Shown: positions 35,276-44,985 of the stretch, in pieces
Layout of the letters: each line of letters begins with the position of its first letter
Position numbering within the stretch: position 1 is the first letter of the stretch
DNA from: Corynebacterium sp. sy039
Lineage (GTDB): Bacteria > Actinomycetota > Actinomycetes > Mycobacteriales > Mycobacteriaceae
Reading direction: 5' to 3'
Assembly: GCF_007904105.1 (NCBI RefSeq)
Contig: NZ_CP042325.1
Coordinates: 558,001-622,000 of the forward strand
Length of the DNA stretch: 64,000 nucleotides
Program-made: the position numbers and the translations under genes
The notes under the pieces: model-generated
The model's input: only the letters and a program-made list of their open reading frames with translations
Told to the model about the DNA's origin: nothing
The model's database searches: none

Positions 35276-35827
35276 TTAGAAACGAATCAGGTTGTTGAAA
35301 CTATCCTGATAGTTCTGAACAAGTGAGTTAATCTCGTTAGGGATAAGGATGTTGTATTGCTCTAGCTGGGATTTTACTCCATTAACAACTGAGTTGAGGT
35401 CAACAGAGCCAACAGGAGCTGCTGGTGCAGGTGCTGCTGGTGCTACACCGCCCTCACGTGGGGTAGGAGCAGAGTTGAGGCCAAGTTGTGCAGAGCATGA
35501 TGGCCATGCGCCCCAACCTTGGCTGGCGAGTACGCGTTCTGCGATAATGATTTGCTCAGCGCGCCCAGTTTGGTGTGCGAAGGCAGCGAATTGCTGACCA
35601 CCGTGAGCATTCCATGTTGCAGAGCTGAACTGCAAACCACCGTAGTAGCCATTACCAGTGTTGCTTGCCCAGTTTCCACCGGATTCACATTGAGCTAGGC
35701 GATCCCAATCAGAGTCAGGAGCAGCAGAAGCGGTAGGTGCTAGTACAGCAGTAGCGCTTCCTAATGCAACGGTAGAAGCTGCCAACTTAGTAAAAGAAGA
35801 AGCAGTTTTACGTGCGTGACGTGCCAT
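35276..35827 (-). CDS. rpf1: Resuscitation-promoting factor Rpf1
   Basis: A secreted muralytic transglycosylase of 183 residues that cleaves peptidoglycan and promotes growth from dormancy. It has a signal peptide (cleavage near TASA-APDSD, about 35/36), then the Rpf domain [12 protein letters not shown] with catalytic Glu48 and paired Cys, then an Ala/Pro linker and a C-terminal segment. A long leader of several hundred bp precedes it. A short protein of this type next to cspB matches corynebacterial rpf1. Confidence 0.93.
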   Translation of the reverse strand: MARHARKTASSFTKLAASTVALGSATAVLAPTASAAPDSDWDRLAQCESGGNWASNTGNGYYGGLQFSSATWNAHGGQQFAAFAHQTGRAEQIIIAERVLASQGWGAWPSCSAQLGLNSAPTPREGGVAPAAPAPAAPVGSVDLNSVVNGVKSQLEQYNILIPNEINSLVQNYQDSFNNLIRF

Positions 35828-36451
35828 AATTATGAAAGTTTCCTCTCGGGTTGTGTCGCTAGTATTTTTGCACTGTTGATGCTGTGAGCATCATTCCCAA
35901 ATGGGCAATGCAAAACCTCTGTTTGCTTAGTGAGTCAGTACACTGGCTCATGGTATTTGCAGCTAACTGGATGTCAGCGCGAAAGACGAGCCATCAACGG
36001 TTAAGTCCTTCAAGCGCACTCTTACATAACGAGAATTAGTGATACTCAAACAGAGGATATGCGAAAGCATCAGCAATACATTCTCGTGGTGCTTAGGTAC
36101 CGACTTTATACTTTTGTAACGAATATGTCACGTCGCATAGCGGAATTTTCCTTCTTTTCTTAAAGGTTTATGCGGAAAAATGGCAGCTTAATGTGCATTT
36201 ATTGGCAATAAAAACATTTTTGTAATTTGTGACTAAAGTGTCAATAGTTAATTCAACTAAAATTAACCTTGTCGTTTTTTAACCTAATGCGTGTCGACTT
36301 TTGGCAAGAATGACGGGGATAGGCGTAAACTGTACTGCCTTAGTAACTTCATGATGAAAATGCCAATCGCACGAAAGCATGGCTGCTCCGTGTGAGTGCA
36401 CTGAAGATGATGAGAGTAAAAATATCAAAATAGATAGAGGTGAAATAAAAA
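35828..36451. promoter_or_regulatory. Intergenic region between divergent rpf1 and cspB
   Basis: 624 bp without a gene. At 35929-35944, AGTGAGTCAGTACACT fits the GTG-N8-CAC core of a GlxR/CRP site, but the outer bases are poor. The GTTAATT/AATTAAC repeat at 36247-36267 could be part of the cspB promoter region. The 35880-36110 part, on the rpf1 strand, has several short complementary arms and could be a structured leader; no riboswitch family was identified. Confidence 0.35.
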
Positions 36452-36838
36452 ATGCCTGTCGGTAAAGTGAAATGGTATGACGCAGAGCGCGGGTTTGGCT
36501 TTGTGAGCAATCCAGGCGAAGAAGACTGTTTCGTGAGCAAACAAGTTTTGCCACAGGGCGTAGAAGAATTACACGCTGGTCAGCGCATTGAATTTGATTT
36601 TGCTGCTGGCCGTAAAGGACCGCAAGCCTTGAGAGTGAAACTGCTTGATCCTATCAAACCGCCAAAAGCTCAGCATAGATATTCCACCGAAGAATTACAT
36701 GGCATGATTGCAGACTTAGCGACGTTACTTGAAACACGTGTGCAGCCAGCTTTGTTGAATGGGCGTTATCCAGAACGCAAAGAAGCACGACAAATTGCTA
36801 GCATTTTACGTGCAGTTGCAAAGGAACTTGATGCTTAG
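36452..36838 (+). CDS. cspB: Cold-shock domain protein CspB
   Basis: A 128-residue protein with an N-terminal cold-shock domain (about 1-66; GKVKWYDAERGFGFVSN with RNP1-like KWYDAERGFGF) and a charged helical extension (about 75-128). Such two-part Csps are typical of corynebacteria. It is likely an RNA chaperone. GAGGTGA precedes the start. It sits between rpf1 and the DUF2771 gene as in C. glutamicum. Confidence 0.93.
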   Translation: MPVGKVKWYDAERGFGFVSNPGEEDCFVSKQVLPQGVEELHAGQRIEFDFAAGRKGPQALRVKLLDPIKPPKAQHRYSTEELHGMIADLATLLETRVQPALLNGRYPERKEARQIASILRAVAKELDA

Positions 36839-36875
36839 CTGCAAAAATAATCAAACAAACTGCACCTAGAAGACG

Positions 36876-36911
36876 GCAGTGTGCATTCGCCATAACATGA
36901 ATGCACACTGC
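36876..36911. terminator. Terminator between cspB and the DUF2771 gene
   Basis: GCAGTGTGCATTC and its complement form a 13-bp stem with a 10-nt loop, between convergent genes. The stop of the minus-strand gene lies at its edge. Confidence 0.75.
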
Positions 36912-37504
36912 TACTTGTTTGTTTGCGCCGGTGCTGGAGTGGTTTCAGCAGTAAGTTTCTGGGCATTTTCTGTATTGATGGACCACGTTACCGTATAAGC
37001 GGTTTCTTCGCCCTGAGCATTTTTTGCAACAAAAACCGAGGACACCTCCGCGACGAGTAAATGAGAGCTAGCAGAAGTGTTGCCTGCTTTGGTTTTTCCT
37101 TCTTGCGGTTTAACTGATCCAGCTATGTCCACGCTACTTTGTTCATTAGCGCCATAATAGAATTGGTCGTTGGCCGTAGGATCATCATAAATTGTTAGAA
37201 GTGACCAGTCATGATCAGAAATGCTTTCGGGTACTTCAATACTAAGCGTGTCATTTTCTTGAACGTCGAGTGTGGTCACTGTTTTTTCTTCGCACTCGGC
37301 ATCTAATTCACAGATGGAGTAAGGCGTAACGTCGACAGTACGATTACCTACTTTTGCAGTAATCGTTATTTCTTTTGGATCTGGTCCAGGACGTGATTTC
37401 CACCAGTTTTGGAATACAATCGAGGCGCCCACGAGTACCACGACGGCGCAAATCAGGAGAGCGAATTGCTTGAAATTTTTGCGTTTTGTCTTACGACTGA
37501 CCAT
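36911..37504 (-). CDS. DUF2771 family membrane-anchored protein
   Basis: A 197-residue protein with a basic N-terminus, one hydrophobic segment (about 13-33, acting as signal anchor) and an extracytoplasmic beta-rich domain. Two Cys (SICELDAEC) may form a disulfide. The pattern matches the DUF2771 family of corynebacteria and mycobacteria. Function is unknown. It lies 16 bp after the glutaminyl cyclase gene on the same strand, so they are likely co-transcribed. Confidence 0.8.
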   Translation of the reverse strand: MVSRKTKRKNFKQFALLICAVVVLVGASIVFQNWWKSRPGPDPKEITITAKVGNRTVDVTPYSICELDAECEEKTVTTLDVQENDTLSIEVPESISDHDWSLLTIYDDPTANDQFYYGANEQSSVDIAGSVKPQEGKTKAGNTSASSHLLVAEVSSVFVAKNAQGEETAYTVTWSINTENAQKLTAETTPAPAQTNK

Positions 37505-37520
37505 ATGTTCATCCTAGTTG

Positions 37521-38327
37521 CTAGTTGTCGTTGGCGGTAAAACGAACTTCATAGAGAGTTTTCCACCGCTTTCCTGTGATATAGAAGTGATCAGTTCCAG
37601 GAATATGCGCAATCCCATTGAGAACGTGATTAGGGTCTGGCTCAGCGGTATTAGGCACAGTAGAAGCGTCGATTACTGCTGTTACTGTCCCAGTACGAGC
37701 ATCAATGCGCACAATGTCAGTGCTCGTGAAAATGTTTGCATAAATATCGCCTCCTTCTTTATCTCCTGTGGCGGTCGGAACGCACTCTAGCTCATTGAGC
37801 TGCGACACCGGCTCATTGTTTTTGCGCACAGTGATCCTATCTATTTCAGCAAAAGTGTGCGGATCAAGCACTCGTAAAATAGCGCTACCGTCAGAAAGAA
37901 TCAGTCGATCGGAAAAAGCACATAACCCCCAGCCTTGACCAGGTAATTCCACTCGAGAAATTTCAGCTAAGGTACTCGCGTCGCGTTGAATGGCAACATT
38001 ATTTTTCCAAGTCAGTTGCCATATGGTGTTCTCAAAACGAGTAACCCCCTCACCAAATAGTTCTGGTTCAAGAGCATGACTATCACGCTGGTTTCCAGAT
38101 AAATCGCTGCGATAGATTCTGCTTTCCCCATACCAACCTGTGCCCACTAATAACTCATCATCCATTACTTCCAGACCTTGAGTAAAAGAAGTCTCATCAA
38201 AAGGAAAAGTGTTGATAATTTCAACTCCAAGCTTGTCGACGCTTTCTCGTGCGCTGTGGGCAGCACAAGAGTTGAGCAGGAGCGTCGGTAAGCATAGGAA
38301 ACCGACAAGTATTTTTCTATTGCGCAT
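37521..38327 (-). CDS. Glutaminyl-peptide cyclotransferase, lipoprotein
   Basis: A 268-residue member of the bacterial/plant-type glutamine cyclotransferase family (five-bladed propeller), which converts N-terminal Gln to pyroglutamate. NTFPFDETSFTQGLEV, TGWYGES and LNGIAHIPGTDHFYITGK are conserved family segments. From the chosen ATG the protein starts with a lipoprotein signal (LLLNSC, Cys19-20 region), so it is lipid-anchored outside. An ATG four codons upstream is also possible; neither has a clear ribosome binding site. Confidence 0.87.
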   Translation of the reverse strand: MRNRKILVGFLCLPTLLLNSCAAHSARESVDKLGVEIINTFPFDETSFTQGLEVMDDELLVGTGWYGESRIYRSDLSGNQRDSHALEPELFGEGVTRFENTIWQLTWKNNVAIQRDASTLAEISRVELPGQGWGLCAFSDRLILSDGSAILRVLDPHTFAEIDRITVRKNNEPVSQLNELECVPTATGDKEGGDIYANIFTSTDIVRIDARTGTVTAVIDASTVPNTAEPDPNHVLNGIAHIPGTDHFYITGKRWKTLYEVRFTANDN

Positions 38328-38379
38328 ACTTATTATCATGCCATTAGAACTTCTGAGGTTAATGAGCAATAATGAATGA

Positions 38380-39141
38380 GTGTCAAGTAGACGAAAACAA
38401 AAGATAAGAAATACGGGGGTTCTTGTCGGCGCACGTGCAGTAAAGGTTGCTCGCAATGCTTTGGCGGAATTAGGTGAAGGAGAAGTAGGCGAGCACATTG
38501 GCATTGGGCATATTGGTCCGCATGAGGCAACACATCGGTTTCGTGCCCATGTCAGCGGTTACCGTGGGTGGGAATGGAATGCGGTTATTGCTTGTGCAGA
38601 AGGTAGCAACTATATTACGGTCAGTGAGGTTGCGCTAGTTCCAGGTAGAAGTGCCCTACAAGCACCTCGATGGATTCCTTATGAACAGCGAGTACGCCCA
38701 GGAGATTTAGGGCCAACAGACGTACTACCACCGCGCCCTGACGACGAACGGTTAACTGAAGAGGAATCGCAGAGTGTCTTAGACAGAGGAACACGCAAAA
38801 AACTTACGCCCGCTGGTTTGTCAGCAGCTAAAACTCGGTGGGTCAAAGGGAAATATGGTCCTGATTCCGATTTTGCTGAACACGCTAGTTTATATTGCAA
38901 GACCTGCGCTTTTTTCATTCCTATGCCTGAACCCATAGGTGCGCATTATGGCGTATGTACTAATGAGTTTTCTGCCGACGGGCACGTTATCCATCATTCC
39001 TATGGTTGTGGTGCACATTCTGATACCCCACCTGAACAACCGCTTGGACATAATGGTGCAGAAGCATTTGATGACGAACAACCATTAGATATTAACTTTG
39101 CGGATAGCACGGAAGTAGACGAAGAACAATCCATTTTTTAA
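38380..39141 (+). CDS. DUF3027 family protein
   Basis: A 253-residue soluble protein. The central part has HRFRAHVSGYRGWEWNAVIA and WIPYEQRVRPGDLGPTDVLP, typical of actinobacterial DUF3027. Four Cys (YCKTC, GVCTN, GCGAH) in the last third could bind a metal. The start is GTG, 52 bp from the divergent cyclase gene. Function is unknown; it keeps its neighbours in related genomes. Confidence 0.83.
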   Translation: MSSRRKQKIRNTGVLVGARAVKVARNALAELGEGEVGEHIGIGHIGPHEATHRFRAHVSGYRGWEWNAVIACAEGSNYITVSEVALVPGRSALQAPRWIPYEQRVRPGDLGPTDVLPPRPDDERLTEEESQSVLDRGTRKKLTPAGLSAAKTRWVKGKYGPDSDFAEHASLYCKTCAFFIPMPEPIGAHYGVCTNEFSADGHVIHHSYGCGAHSDTPPEQPLGHNGAEAFDDEQPLDINFADSTEVDEEQSIF

Positions 39142-39273
39142 GACTGGTTTCTACTTTTGTCGGCAGGTTCTTTAGAATAAGACACACAATTTATTTTGTT
39201 TCTCAGTGTCTTTATCGTTCTATTGTCCTATTCGTTTTGCCTTTCATATTTGTTCGTATTCTAGGGAGCACTT

Positions 39274-40749
39274 ATGTCTACACCAGTTAATTCTCGCACT
39301 GCACCTGCAGCGCAGCACAAAAATACTAGCGCACTGGATCGCTATTTCCGCATTAGCGAACGCGGTTCCACAATAGGAACAGAAATACGCTCCGGCATCG
39401 TCACATTCTTCGCAATGGCCTACATCATTATCCTCAATCCACTGATTTTAGGCACCAGCGCAGATATCAACGGCAAAACCTTAGGTGTTCCCCAAGTAGC
39501 AGTTGCCACTGCTCTTGCCGCAGGCATCATGACCATAGCTTTTGGGCTTATCGCACGCTATCCCTTTGGTATCGCCGCAGGATTGGGCATCAATACTTTA
39601 GTAGCGGTCACCATGGTGTCTACTGAAGGATTGACATGGCAAGAAGCAATGGGGCTTGTGGTACTAGATGGTATCGTCATTGTCATCATGGCTGCATCAG
39701 GATTTCGTACTGCAGTCTTTCGAGCTATCCCACAACCGATGATTGCGGCAATGAGCGTGGGTATTGGGCTATTTATCGCATTCATCGGTCTTGTTGACTC
39801 CGGTTTTGTTCGTCGCGTACCTGATGCTGCACATACCACAGTTCCGGTTGGACTAGGCGTCAATGGTTCTATTGCCTCCGTACCAACATTGGTGTTTGTT
39901 ATCGGCTTGTTGCTATGCGGCATTATGGTAGTGCGTAAAGTACGTGGTGGATTGTTTATTGGTATCGTTGCTACCACAGTTATTGCCATGATCCTTGAAG
40001 CACTTACCGGTGTGGGCTCCTCCGCAGATAACCCTACAGGTGGCTGGAACTTAGCAGTGCCCAAAATACCCGAGAGTTTAGGATCATTACCTGATCTCAG
40101 CATCGTTGGTGATGTCTCCCTCTTTGGTTCTTTTGCCAGAATAGGTGCACTATCTGCGACGTTGCTCCTTTTTACGTTGGTTCTTGCGAATTTCTTTGAC
40201 GCAATGGGAACCATGACAGCCCTAGGGAAGCAGGCTCAATTAACTACCGACGACGGCACTCTACCCGATCTTAAGAAAGCTCTTATCGTCGAAGGCTGCG
40301 GTGCAATAGTCGGCGGTAGTGCTTCTGCTTCTTCTAACACAGTATTTGTTGATTCTTCTGCGGGTATCGCTGATGGTGCTCGCACTGGACTAGCAAATGT
40401 GGTTACCGGAATTTTATTCCTTTTAGCAATGTTCCTAACCCCGCTGTACCAGGTTGTTCCTATTGAAGCAGCTGCTCCAGTGCTCGTTATCGTGGGAGCA
40501 CTGATGATTTCTCAAGTACGCGAAATTGATTTCACACAATTCCACATTGCACTGCCTGCCTTTTTGACGATCGTCGTGATGCCTTTTACTTATTCCATCG
40601 CCAATGGAGTGGGTGTTGGTTTTATTACTTTCAGCATTATGGCAGTAGCTGCTGGAAAAGCAAAAGAAGTGCATTGGATTATGTGGTTAATTTCTGCACT
40701 GTTTGTGGTATTTTTTGCCGTTGATCCGATTATGAACCTTGTGAACTAA
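39274..40749 (+). CDS. NCS2/AzgA-type purine permease
   Basis: A 491-residue transporter with about 13 hydrophobic segments. It starts with LDRYFRISERGSTIGTEIRSG and has the family motif VEGCGAIVGGSASASSNTVF, marks of hypoxanthine/guanine (AzgA-like) proton symporters. A GGGAGC site precedes the ATG. The TrmH-type gene starts 15 bp later, so the two form an operon. Confidence 0.92.
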   Translation: MSTPVNSRTAPAAQHKNTSALDRYFRISERGSTIGTEIRSGIVTFFAMAYIIILNPLILGTSADINGKTLGVPQVAVATALAAGIMTIAFGLIARYPFGIAAGLGINTLVAVTMVSTEGLTWQEAMGLVVLDGIVIVIMAASGFRTAVFRAIPQPMIAAMSVGIGLFIAFIGLVDSGFVRRVPDAAHTTVPVGLGVNGSIASVPTLVFVIGLLLCGIMVVRKVRGGLFIGIVATTVIAMILEALTGVGSSADNPTGGWNLAVPKIPESLGSLPDLSIVGDVSLFGSFARIGALSATLLLFTLVLANFFDAMGTMTALGKQAQLTTDDGTLPDLKKALIVEGCGAIVGGSASASSNTVFVDSSAGIADGARTGLANVVTGILFLLAMFLTPLYQVVPIEAAAPVLVIVGALMISQVREIDFTQFHIALPAFLTIVVMPFTYSIANGVGVGFITFSIMAVAAGKAKEVHWIMWLISALFVVFFAVDPIMNLVN

Positions 40750-40764
40750 AGGAAACTGATACCT

Positions 40765-41631
40765 GTGCTACCTAGCGTGCAAATGAGCCATGTGAGTGAT
40801 CCTGAGGATTCGCGCCTAGATGATTTTCGGAATCTCAATCACTCCGATAATCGACCAGATCTTCCCGACGGGAAAGGACTCATCATTGCTGAAGGACCAC
40901 TGGTGGTGGAGCGGCTGCTCTTTTCCCGTTTCCCAGTACGCGCCCTCATTGGTTTTCCCAGCAAGCTCGATTCTTTTCTAGAACACGCACATATTCGAGA
41001 ATATCTTAGTCAGCACAACATCGCTGTGCATAGTCTGGAACGGCACACATTGGCACAGGTTGCTGGGTTTGATATGCACCGAGGGTTACTAGCAAGTGCG
41101 CAACGTGTACCCGAATTAGCACCGGAAAACATTATCTCCCAAGCACGCACCGTGGTTGTGTTAGAAGGTGTGGGGGATCATGAAAATATCGGGGCCATTT
41201 TCCGCAATGCAGCAGGCATGGATATTGACGCGGTACTCTTTGGCAATGGTTGCGCAGATCCGCTTTATCGACGCGTGGTGCGGGTATCAATGGGACACGT
41301 ACTGCGCACTCCCTTTAGCAGCTTTCCTGGAAAGCGTTTTGGTTGGCAAACTCACTTAGCGCAACTTCGCGACGCAGGTTTTCACTTGGTGGCACTCACA
41401 CCTGATCATCAAGCAGTACACATAGCTGATGCCATTGTAGATGCACAGGGTAAACCATATGACAAAGTGGCATTTATTGTTGGTGCAGAAGGACCTGGTT
41501 TAACCGGGAAAACTATGCGTGCGGCAGATGTTAAGGCGTGTATTCCTATGGCAGGTGGTACTGATTCGCTTAACGTAGCTACCGCTGCTGCCATTGCTTT
41601 TTATGAGCGTCAGCGTAGTTTACGCACCTAA
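40765..41631 (+). CDS. TrmH/SpoU family RNA 2'-O-methyltransferase
   Basis: A 288-residue methyltransferase with an N-terminal substrate-binding part and a C-terminal SPOUT knot. Motifs: GVGDHENIGAIFRNA (motif 1), VGAEGPGL (motif 2) and IPMAGGTDSLNVATAAAIA (motif 3). It methylates a ribose in tRNA or rRNA; the target is unknown. The GTG start follows AAAGGA at the end of the permease gene; internal ATG codons could also serve. Its end overlaps the convergent gene by CTAA. Confidence 0.9.
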   Translation: MLPSVQMSHVSDPEDSRLDDFRNLNHSDNRPDLPDGKGLIIAEGPLVVERLLFSRFPVRALIGFPSKLDSFLEHAHIREYLSQHNIAVHSLERHTLAQVAGFDMHRGLLASAQRVPELAPENIISQARTVVVLEGVGDHENIGAIFRNAAGMDIDAVLFGNGCADPLYRRVVRVSMGHVLRTPFSSFPGKRFGWQTHLAQLRDAGFHLVALTPDHQAVHIADAIVDAQGKPYDKVAFIVGAEGPGLTGKTMRAADVKACIPMAGGTDSLNVATAAAIAFYERQRSLRT

Positions 41632-42584
41632 GAGCTAGGGGTTGTGGTATCGCCTTCATCGGGGGTTAGCTCTGGTGCGGAGTTATGATCCGAACTGCTC
41701 CGGTCAAGGTGTTTGAGTTTATTCTTAAGCCTTCCTACTAATTGTTTTGCTTTGCCGGCATAATGTTTGGCGTTACGCCCTACGCGTTGTGCAGCAGCTA
41801 AAGACGCGACTGCTAATTGAGTAAATTCATCACCAGTAGAACTAGAAGTATCGTCGGATGGGGTATAGTCCTGAGCTGACTCTTGGTCTGTGTCTGCTTC
41901 GGCGCGTAGATGCGTTGGAGTGGTATGTGGCGGAGTGGTGTGCGCAATTTTTGGTTCTGGGCGACCGTCTACGGCATAAGCAACGATATTGATATCGTCG
42001 CCTGAGTGCGGATCAAAACCTAACCACTGTTGTTCAGCTTCATGCACTAAATCAATTGGTACAAAGGGCAGTGCAATTCCGCCTTGCTGTTCGGCTCGTT
42101 CACCTGCCCAGAAAGGAGTCTCAAAGGATTCAGGAACACCGAGATCCTCATGAACTCTATCGCGTCGGGCACAGAAACTGCGTCGAAGTTGTCCACCTGA
42201 CCAATGGGCAAAGCCACCTAATCCGGTGTCTGTATCCATGGAAAAGGCATAGACATCTGCGGCAGGCAGTGAGGTCAATAGGGCAGGGTCTAATTTTGAT
42301 AGTTGCTCGTGATTCTCAATGACGGTTTGCACGATGGAAATGCCGGGGAAACCAGCGATGTAGAATTCACCTGCTGAGGCAGTGGCTGAACGATTTAGTG
42401 CAAATTGCCCAATGAAAGTGATCGGAAATTGTGGGTTGAGCTGTGCTAAGTATTTGCGCCCAAAACCTCGATCAGCCTTAGGGCACGTGGCAATGACTTT
42501 TTTCGGATCAGCAGTTGTAACAAACCACAAGGTCACCACACCTTGTGGTTTGTATTCTTCGTGATTACCTGAAAAATCAGTCAT
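41628..42584 (-). CDS. Conserved actinobacterial protein, probably DUF6928
   Basis: A 318-residue protein. The first ~215 residues form a globular domain (VVTLWFVTTADPKKVIATCPKADRGFGRKYL at the start, PFWAGERAEQQGG later) like the DUF6928 family. The last ~90 are disordered and acidic with a basic stretch (VGRNAKHYAGKAKQLVGRLKNK). Function is unknown. It lies 18 bp downstream of sepH and is probably co-transcribed with it. Confidence 0.65.
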   Translation of the reverse strand: MTDFSGNHEEYKPQGVVTLWFVTTADPKKVIATCPKADRGFGRKYLAQLNPQFPITFIGQFALNRSATASAGEFYIAGFPGISIVQTVIENHEQLSKLDPALLTSLPAADVYAFSMDTDTGLGGFAHWSGGQLRRSFCARRDRVHEDLGVPESFETPFWAGERAEQQGGIALPFVPIDLVHEAEQQWLGFDPHSGDDINIVAYAVDGRPEPKIAHTTPPHTTPTHLRAEADTDQESAQDYTPSDDTSSSTGDEFTQLAVASLAAAQRVGRNAKHYAGKAKQLVGRLKNKLKHLDRSSSDHNSAPELTPDEGDTTTPSS

Positions 42585-42602
42585 TAGTTTGCTTCCTAGT
42601 AA

Positions 42603-43754
42603 TTATTTTCGGGGGCGTTTGGTGTTTGCTCGAACTCCGAGTAATACGTCTTCCCAATGTGGAGTTACTGCTTTCCGACGACGTTTCGTTGCAGGCTTAG
42701 TATCAGGGTGCTGCAAAAACTCACCGCTTTGCATTTCCACTGTGTCTGCAGTGCTAGCGGAGGCTTTGTCTTGGTTTTTTGGGTTGCTATCGCTAGAAGA
42801 AACCACAGGAATATCGTCACGAGTGCGTTGTGTGGCAGGCACATCATTTTCTGCTGCGGAATCTTCGTCGGTAGTAGAAGAGATGGGAAGCGGGCTTAGG
42901 GTACGTACTGGTCGGGCAAGATCAGGGTCGGTAAGATCAGCTGCCATTCTGTTGCGTGCCACAGCGGTAGCGCTGCTCATGCCGTGGCGCAAATAGGACC
43001 ATTCAGCACTATTTTCACTCAATCCTGCTTTCCAACTTACCTTTACAACCCATTGGCCAGCACTGTCGCGGTAGGCATCCCAGGTGCAGGTGCTTAAATC
43101 AACATCTCGAGCGGCAAAAGCGGTAGCGAGTATTTCCCAAAGAGTTAAGGTAGCTGGACCATCGTCGCGTACAGGATGAGCTTGTTTTGCCATCTCTGCA
43201 ATGCGCGCGCGTTCTAAGAGCACAGGATGTGCATAGGGTTCAATGCGAGAAACGGTGACATCATTTTCTTCAGCAACTTGCTCAATAGTTGCACCCTGGC
43301 GAATGCGATCTTGAATTTCCCGTGGACGCATTTTTAATGGAGTGGAAAGGCGTGGATCTACCTCGCGTTGTGGTCGGGTATTTGAGCCTGTTGATGATTG
43401 AGTGGGGGTGGCAGCAGTAGAGTCAGACTGTGTGGATACTGTGGCTGCCTCAGATGTTGCAGACGTTGTAGATGATGTGGATACTGCCGTGGCATATCCT
43501 TGTGGAACATTGTGTTCAGCCTCGGTTGCTGCTCCCGCATCGGTAGCAGCAGCGGGAGTTTCATGTGATTCGACGGGGGTGTTTTTCTCTGGAATACGTG
43601 CAGTATCAGTGGTGGCTGTGTCACTGAGGAGAATATCGCGGAGGGAATCATCGACTGCGAAGAAGAACTGCTCTGTGGTGTCTGTGGCGTTTTTTATGCC
43701 AAAGACCAGAGAAGATCTTGTTGATTCCTCACTAATGAGGACGAGTTCTCGCAT
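42603..43754 (-). CDS. sepH: Septation protein SepH
   Basis: A 383-residue homologue of SepH (DUF3071), which binds FtsZ and helps Z-ring assembly in actinobacteria. The conserved N-terminal domain starts MRELVLISEESTRSSLVFG. The helix-turn-helix-like part (LKMRPREIQDRIRQGATI... about 140-170) and WEILATAF...TWDAYRDSAGQWVVKVSW follow after a Ser/Thr/Ala-rich linker. AAGGAG precedes the ATG. The C-terminus is low complexity and basic. Confidence 0.92.
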   Translation of the reverse strand: MRELVLISEESTRSSLVFGIKNATDTTEQFFFAVDDSLRDILLSDTATTDTARIPEKNTPVESHETPAAATDAGAATEAEHNVPQGYATAVSTSSTTSATSEAATVSTQSDSTAATPTQSSTGSNTRPQREVDPRLSTPLKMRPREIQDRIRQGATIEQVAEENDVTVSRIEPYAHPVLLERARIAEMAKQAHPVRDDGPATLTLWEILATAFAARDVDLSTCTWDAYRDSAGQWVVKVSWKAGLSENSAEWSYLRHGMSSATAVARNRMAADLTDPDLARPVRTLSPLPISSTTDEDSAAENDVPATQRTRDDIPVVSSSDSNPKNQDKASASTADTVEMQSGEFLQHPDTKPATKRRRKAVTPHWEDVLLGVRANTKRPRK

Positions 43755-43773
43755 ATATTCTCCTTAGGAAATA

Positions 43774-43829
43774 CAAAAAGTGCTTGCTATCACTCTAACG
43801 TAAAGGTAGAGCTGGTGCAGCAAGCACTG
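43774..43829 (-). terminator. Terminator after serC
   Basis: AGTGCTTGCT and AGCAAGCACT form a perfect 10-bp stem; five T follow on the minus strand. It separates serC from sepH. Confidence 0.85.
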
Positions 43830-43854
43830 TGTTTATTGGCTTAAAAAATCTTAT

Positions 43855-44985
43855 TTATTTTTTGGCGTATTCTCCATCGAGTACAAAATCAAGGGCTTGA
43901 GTGAGCTTTTCGACGTCCACGGTATCAATTGCTGGGAACATACCAATACGCAACTGATTGCGTCCGAGCTTGCGATAAGGCTCAATATCGACAATGCCAT
44001 TTGCGCGTAGTATTTTTGCAAGCAATGCAGCATCAATTGTTTCATCAAAATCAATAGTTCCCACTACTAAGGAACGCTTTGCTGGATCACTGACAAAAGG
44101 TGTTGCTTCAGCTCGTTGCTCGGCCCAAGAATAAAGTGCCTGAGCATTAGCGCGAGTGCGCTCAACCATTCCAGATAGACCACCATGTTCGTTCATCCAT
44201 GCGATCTGATTATCTAGCATGAGTAAAGAAGCCACAGCAGGGGTATTGTATGTTTGATCCTTACGTGAATTTTCTACAGCGGTTTGTAGATTAAGGAATG
44301 CGGGAATGAACCGATCGGATCTATTGATTTTTTCAATACGCTCGAGTGCTGCCGGGCTAAAGGCCGCCAACCATAGTCCTCCGTCGGAGGCGAAGCATTT
44401 TTGCGGCGAGAAATAATAGGCATCTGCGTCGCTCATGGTTACTGGAAGACCACCAGCACCTGAAGTGGCATCAATAACGATAAGGGCACCTTCTGACCCT
44501 GTTGGTCGAGTAACTTCCACCATAGCGCCGGTAGAGGTTTCATTATGTGCCCATGCGAGGACATCGCACCCTGCTAGTGCAGTTGGTTCTGGAGCGTCCC
44601 CGGGAGCTGCTTGGATGATGGTTGGGTCATCGAGCCAAGGGGCGTTTTGTGCGGCTTTGGCAAATTTTGCTGAGAACTCACCAAAACTTAGGTGACCTGA
44701 TTTTTTCTCTATCAGTCCGAAAGTGGCAGCGTCCCAAAAAGCGGTAGCGCCACCGAGGGAAAGGACAATTTCATATCCCTCAGGTAGCTGAAAAAAGTCG
44801 TTGAGTCCTTCTCTAATACTGCGTACGACATTTTTTACTGCTGGTTGGCGATGTGAGGTGCCCATAATATGAGTGGAACCCTCGACGATTGCCTGAATCT
44901 GTGCGGAGCGCACTTTAGAAGGACCGCAGCCAAAGCGTGGATCTGCGGGAAGTAGCTGGCTGGGCAAGGTGGGGTAGGTGCTCAT
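43855..44985 (-). CDS. serC: Phosphoserine aminotransferase
   Basis: Converts 3-phosphohydroxypyruvate to phosphoserine in serine synthesis. The 376-residue PLP enzyme of the actinobacterial type has the RFGCGPSKVR start and the PLP-Lys in FSPQKCFASDGG. The ATG chosen (MSTYPTLPSQLLPAD) follows a GGAAAG site and gives the standard length; the frame extends 11 codons upstream. It diverges from gltA as in C. glutamicum. Confidence 0.95.
   Translation of the reverse strand: MSTYPTLPSQLLPADPRFGCGPSKVRSAQIQAIVEGSTHIMGTSHRQPAVKNVVRSIREGLNDFFQLPEGYEIVLSLGGATAFWDAATFGLIEKKSGHLSFGEFSAKFAKAAQNAPWLDDPTIIQAAPGDAPEPTALAGCDVLAWAHNETSTGAMVEVTRPTGSEGALIVIDATSGAGGLPVTMSDADAYYFSPQKCFASDGGLWLAAFSPAALERIEKINRSDRFIPAFLNLQTAVENSRKDQTYNTPAVASLLMLDNQIAWMNEHGGLSGMVERTRANAQALYSWAEQRAEATPFVSDPAKRSLVVGTIDFDETIDAALLAKILRANGIVDIEPYRKLGRNQLRIGMFPAIDTVDVEKLTQALDFVLDGEYAKK

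Noticed and set aside
35828..36120. c-di-AMP (ydaO-type) riboswitch before rpf1
   Set aside because: The rpf context is suggestive and CCAGTTAGCTGC recalls part of the motif, but the conserved GGGGAA and GGGTGAA boxes were not found.
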